Assembly: GCF_000185805.1 (NCBI RefSeq)
Contig: NC_014926.1
Span: 328,418-392,417, forward strand
Reading direction: 5' to 3'
Length of the DNA stretch: 64,000 nt
Origin: Thermovibrio ammonificans HB-1
GTDB lineage: Bacteria > Aquificota > Aquificia > Desulfurobacteriales > Desulfurobacteriaceae
Under the pieces are notes generated by a model. The model made no database searches, had not been told where the DNA came from, and was given only the letters and a program-made list of their open reading frames with translations. Made by a program: the position numbers and the translations under genes. Shown piece by piece: positions 61,572 through 64,000 of the stretch (positions are counted from its first letter, which is position 1; every line of letters starts with the position of its first letter).

Positions 61572-61826
61572 ATGAAAAGGTTCTTAGGTGCTATGGCGGT
61601 AGTTGCACTGCTCGCAGCTCCGGCATCTGCCGGCGTATGGGAGTCCCAGTGCGCTTCCTGCCACAACGGCAGCCTTGCTCCGAGCGCCGCTCAGCTGAAG
61701 GCCAAGTTCAAGACTCCTCAGGCTTTCGTTAAGGCTGCTCAGACAACCAGCAACCCGATGATGGCCGCAGTTAAGGGCAACGTTGCCGCCCTTAAAGCTG
61801 CTGCTAAGGAGCTCTACGGCAAGTAA
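61572..61826 (+). CDS. Small monohaem cytochrome c
   Basis: This 84-aa exported protein has signal MKRFLGAMAVVALLAAPASA. The single haem motif CASCHNGSLAP follows closely, and a Met (NPMMAAV) could be the sixth ligand, as in class I cytochromes. ATG 61572 has a GGAGG upstream. It follows napH and has its own promoter and terminator, so it can be made in excess. It probably shuttles electrons in the periplasm; whether it serves Nap, HAO or another enzyme is unknown. Confidence 0.85.
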   Translation: MKRFLGAMAVVALLAAPASAGVWESQCASCHNGSLAPSAAQLKAKFKTPQAFVKAAQTTSNPMMAAVKGNVAALKAAAKELYGK

Positions 61827-62548
61827 ACTGTAGGGGGGATTTTCCCCCCTTTATTGAGCAGGTAGAGCGTAACAATTCCCCGTAGAACTAAGCCCTCTAC
61901 CAGCCTCCACCCGGTTACACGGCCCACATCTTTGGCGGCACCTCCCGTCAGGAATACCCTGTTTGGCTCTATGCCGATGTGTTCCACTACCGCTTTTACG
62001 GCCCCCACCGTTGCCGCAAGTATTCCGGCAGATATGCACTCTCTGGTAGACCTCCCCGGTTTTAAGGTTTTGAACTCTTTAACTTCAGGTAGCAGGGCGG
62101 TCTTTTCTCTTAAGGCCTCTGCCATTGTGTAAAGGCCCGGGAGTATGTAGCCTCCGACAAACTCCTTCTCCTTTACTGCGTCTATTACGGTTGCCGTTCC
62201 GCAGCTTACAACTACGTAGCTTTCAAAGTGGTGCAGGGCGCTCATTGCCGCCAGCCTGTCGGCCCCCATTTTGGAGCCGTAGTTTACGTTTATCGGGAGC
62301 TTTTGGGCCCGGGAGACTGAAAAGCTCTGGGGAAAGAGCTTGTCTATGAGTCGGGATACTTCGGGAACAACCGAGGCGTAGGCAAGGGGGGTGCCGGAAA
62401 GGTTTTTAAGTTGGAGGGGAAGCTCCTCGGAGGCTCTTGCCGTAGGAACGGTAAAGAGGGAGAAGAGCTTCCCCCCTTCAAACAGGGCCGCCTTTACCGC
62501 CGTGTTCCCTACGTCGAGGACAACCAGTTTACGTTCTGTACTCTGCAT
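61814..62548 (-). CDS. coaX: Type III pantothenate kinase
   Basis: CoaX phosphorylates pantothenate in coenzyme A synthesis without feedback by CoA. The 244-aa ASKHA-fold protein shows LVVLDVGNTAVKAALFE, INVNYGSKMGADRLAAM, VVSCGTATVIDAV, GGYILPGL and VFLTGGAAKDVG. It overlaps argJ by 20 bp at its start and the monohaem cytochrome gene by 13 bp at its end, so the terminator hairpin of the latter encodes part of its C-terminus. Confidence 0.94.
   Translation of the reverse strand: MQSTERKLVVLDVGNTAVKAALFEGGKLFSLFTVPTARASEELPLQLKNLSGTPLAYASVVPEVSRLIDKLFPQSFSVSRAQKLPINVNYGSKMGADRLAAMSALHHFESYVVVSCGTATVIDAVKEKEFVGGYILPGLYTMAEALREKTALLPEVKEFKTLKPGRSTRECISAGILAATVGAVKAVVEHIGIEPNRVFLTGGAAKDVGRVTGWRLVEGLVLRGIVTLYLLNKGGKIPPTVYLP
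61832..61855 (+). terminator. Terminator after the monohaem cytochrome, inside coaX 3' end
   Basis: AGGGGGGAT / TTCCCCCCT followed by TTATT, six bases after the cytochrome stop. It lies within the coding end of coaX on the opposite strand. Confidence 0.85.
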
Positions 62549-63701
62549 TTATTCTCACGTAGTCGTAGGTTAGGTCGCAGGTAAGGTAGGTGAAGGAAAA
62601 GCTCCCCAGGTTGAGGTTTAGCCTTATTACAACCTCTTGGCTCTCCTTCATGTAGTTGGATACCGCCTCTTCCGAGAACTCGGCTCTTCCCCCTTTAAAG
62701 AGCAGGTAGGAGCCGAAGTAGAGCTCCGTCTGCTCCTCTACTATGCCCGCTCCTGCAGAGCCGGCCGCGGCGAGCACCCTGCCCCAGTTGGGGTCGTTCC
62801 CGAAAACGGCCGTTTTAACAAGGGGCGACAGGGCTACTTTCCTCGCCACGCTCCTTGCCTGCTGCGGGCTTTCCGCTCCTTCAACTACAACCCGTATGAC
62901 CTTTGTGGCGCCTTCGCCGTCTTTTACTATTTGGTAGGCGAGTTTTTCGAGTACTTCGGTAAGGGCAACTTTAAATAGCGAGTAGTTCTCCTCGGTTATT
63001 TCCACTCCGGACTTTCCGGTGGAGAGGAGGAAGACGCAGTCGTTTGTGCTCATATCTCCGTCTACGGTGATTGCGTTGAACGTTACCTCTACGGCCTCCT
63101 TTAGGGCCCGCTGAAGCAGCTCTTTGGGAACCTTTGCGTCTGTTGCAACGAAGGAGAGCATTGTGGCCATTGCAGGGTCTATCATTCCTGCCCCCTTTGC
63201 GATTCCGCCGACCACAAAGCCCGAGCTCTCTTTGAATGCCAGTTTGGGGAAGATATCGGTTGTCATTATCGCCCTTGCGGGCTCTTCCCCTTGGGCCTTT
63301 CCGAGGTTTGCCACCGCTTGGGCTATGCCGGTTCTGACTCTATCCATGGGCAGCGGCTCTCCGATTACTCCCGTTGAGGCCACCAGGAACCTTCCCTTTC
63401 CTGTGAGCTGAGAGGCGAGTGAGGCCATTTCCAGTGCGTCTTTTATCCCCCTTTCGCCTGTGCAGGCGTTTGCGTTGCCGCTGTTTGCCACAATGCCCGA
63501 TACCTTACCGCTGAGCTCCATGCTCACCTTTACCGGTGCGGCTTTAACGTCGTTGGTTGTGTAAACGGCTGCAAACTCTGCCGGCTCCTCGGTTACAACA
63601 ACGAGGAGGTCGGGCCTCTCCTGGGGTTTGGCGGTTTTTTTTATGCCGGCCCTTGCAACTCCGCAGGTTATTCCCGGAACTTCGGCAATTCCTTTAGCCA
63701 T
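62529..63701 (-). CDS. argJ: Ornithine acetyltransferase / N-acetylglutamate synthase
   Basis: ArgJ moves the acetyl group from N-acetylornithine to glutamate in cyclic arginine synthesis. The 390-aa precursor cleaves itself before a Thr in MIDPAMATMLSFVATDA. Further blocks: VVANSGNANACTGERG, GDMSTNDCVF and FGNDPNWGRVLAAAG. The signature is full length. argC is about 43 kb away in the window, so the arginine genes are scattered. It is upstream of coaX on the same strand. Confidence 0.96.
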   Translation of the reverse strand: MAKGIAEVPGITCGVARAGIKKTAKPQERPDLLVVVTEEPAEFAAVYTTNDVKAAPVKVSMELSGKVSGIVANSGNANACTGERGIKDALEMASLASQLTGKGRFLVASTGVIGEPLPMDRVRTGIAQAVANLGKAQGEEPARAIMTTDIFPKLAFKESSGFVVGGIAKGAGMIDPAMATMLSFVATDAKVPKELLQRALKEAVEVTFNAITVDGDMSTNDCVFLLSTGKSGVEITEENYSLFKVALTEVLEKLAYQIVKDGEGATKVIRVVVEGAESPQQARSVARKVALSPLVKTAVFGNDPNWGRVLAAAGSAGAGIVEEQTELYFGSYLLFKGGRAEFSEEAVSNYMKESQEVVIRLNLNLGSFSFTYLTCDLTYDYVRINAEYRT

Positions 63702-63760
63702 AGTGCCTCCGCTTTCTATAATTGTGGTTACTTCTGTGTAAGTTTAACACCGGAGGGGCC

Positions 63761-64000
63761 GTGAAGTTCAGGAAACCCAAGGAGCTGGTTGCTGAAGCCC
63801 TTGTTCGGACGGGAGTGAAACGCCCGAAACTGCTTTTTCAGCCCGGCAGGGGAGATTTCTTTAACCGCATAGCTTACAGGCTCGTTAAGGGGGATTACGG
63901 AGTTGTTAGGGCTGAAGAGCTCGGTGAGGAGATAAGGCCCGGTAAGGTTGTAGAGGAGTGTGGCGAGCTGAAGCTCCTCGCTTTTCGCGGAGCCGTAGAG
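63761..64000 (+). CDS. Unidentified protein, N-terminal part (runs off the window)
   Basis: An open frame begins with GTG 63761 after GGAGGGG and continues to the window edge (80 codons). It starts MKFRKPKELVAEALVR and contains FFNRIAYRLVKGDYGVVRAE. No motif is recognised. It is divergent from argJ, 59 bp away. Length and function cannot be judged. Confidence 0.6.
   Translation, partial: MKFRKPKELVAEALVRTGVKRPKLLFQPGRGDFFNRIAYRLVKGDYGVVRAEELGEEIRPGKVVEECGELKLLAFRGAVE

Noticed and set aside
1-64000. CRISPR arrays, insertion sequences, prophage or integrative elements
   Set aside because: No regularly spaced repeats, transposase, integrase or capsid genes were found; the only tandem repeat noted is the 26-bp duplication.

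Overview
The window looks like chromosomal DNA of a thermophilic, hydrogen-oxidising, nitrate-ammonifying member of the Aquificota, family Desulfurobacteriaceae; Thermovibrio is my best guess. This is inference. It rests on the nap gene order napC-napM-napA-napD-napG-napH without napB, an octaheme hydroxylamine-oxidoreductase-like cytochrome in the same cluster, (R)-citramalate synthase, a tungsten-type aldehyde:ferredoxin oxidoreductase homologue, heavy use of AGG/AGA arginine codons and a base composition near 50% G+C. Most of the window is dense housekeeping sequence with overlapping genes and frequent GTG or TTG starts.

Layout. 1-5135: CCA-adding enzyme (partial), then lolD-clpC-rsmE and a tiny Cys-rich membrane protein. 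5189-9489: macro-domain protein, a nitrate/nitrite-sensor chemoreceptor behind a sigma-28 promoter, a HEPN-like pair and rluD. 9555-20862: yacG-mutS, cimA, lysC, moeA, AOR and rplM-rpsI-argC. 20923-23417: divergent tRNA-Ser and rplM promoters, tRNA-Ser, SRP RNA, hrcA and a gamma carbonic anhydrase-like protein. 23595-26354: an octaheme cytochrome gene interrupted by an in-frame TGA that I read as selenocysteine. 26450-32816: rpe-prs, two pseudopilins, pdxJ-acpS, hemerythrin, fabG-acpP and a DsbC-like protein. 32779-39840: GGDEF/EAL protein, a degenerate beta-carbonic-anhydrase-like protein, phosphoesterase, topA, a channel-like membrane protein and tRNA-Leu. 39988-47293: a K+ channel gene broken by a 26-bp tandem duplication, RusA-like resolvase, FAD dehydrogenase, TerC-like protein, heptosyltransferase, rubredoxin and a LuxR-type regulator. 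47268-52679: a seven-gene operon ricT - rlmN-like - DUF3365 haem protein - khtT - khtU - tmk - holB. 52818-61855: the hao-TPR-lipoprotein-napCMADGH-monohaem cytochrome region. 61814-64000: coaX, argJ and an unidentified partial gene.

How the genes work together. Electrons from the quinol pool would pass through NapGH and/or NapC to NapM and NapA (nitrate to nitrite). The HAO-like octaheme protein is the only candidate in this window for further reduction of nitrite or hydroxylamine, and no nrfA is seen. The chemoreceptor at 5854 probably steers the cell along nitrate or nitrite gradients. MoeA supplies the molybdenum or tungsten cofactor for NapA and the AOR. The putative selenocysteine octaheme cytochrome has a signal peptide, calcium-binding-type loops and a C-terminal Gly-Cys/membrane/Arg tag, so it is probably a cell-surface electron carrier. 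It is the most unusual item in the window.
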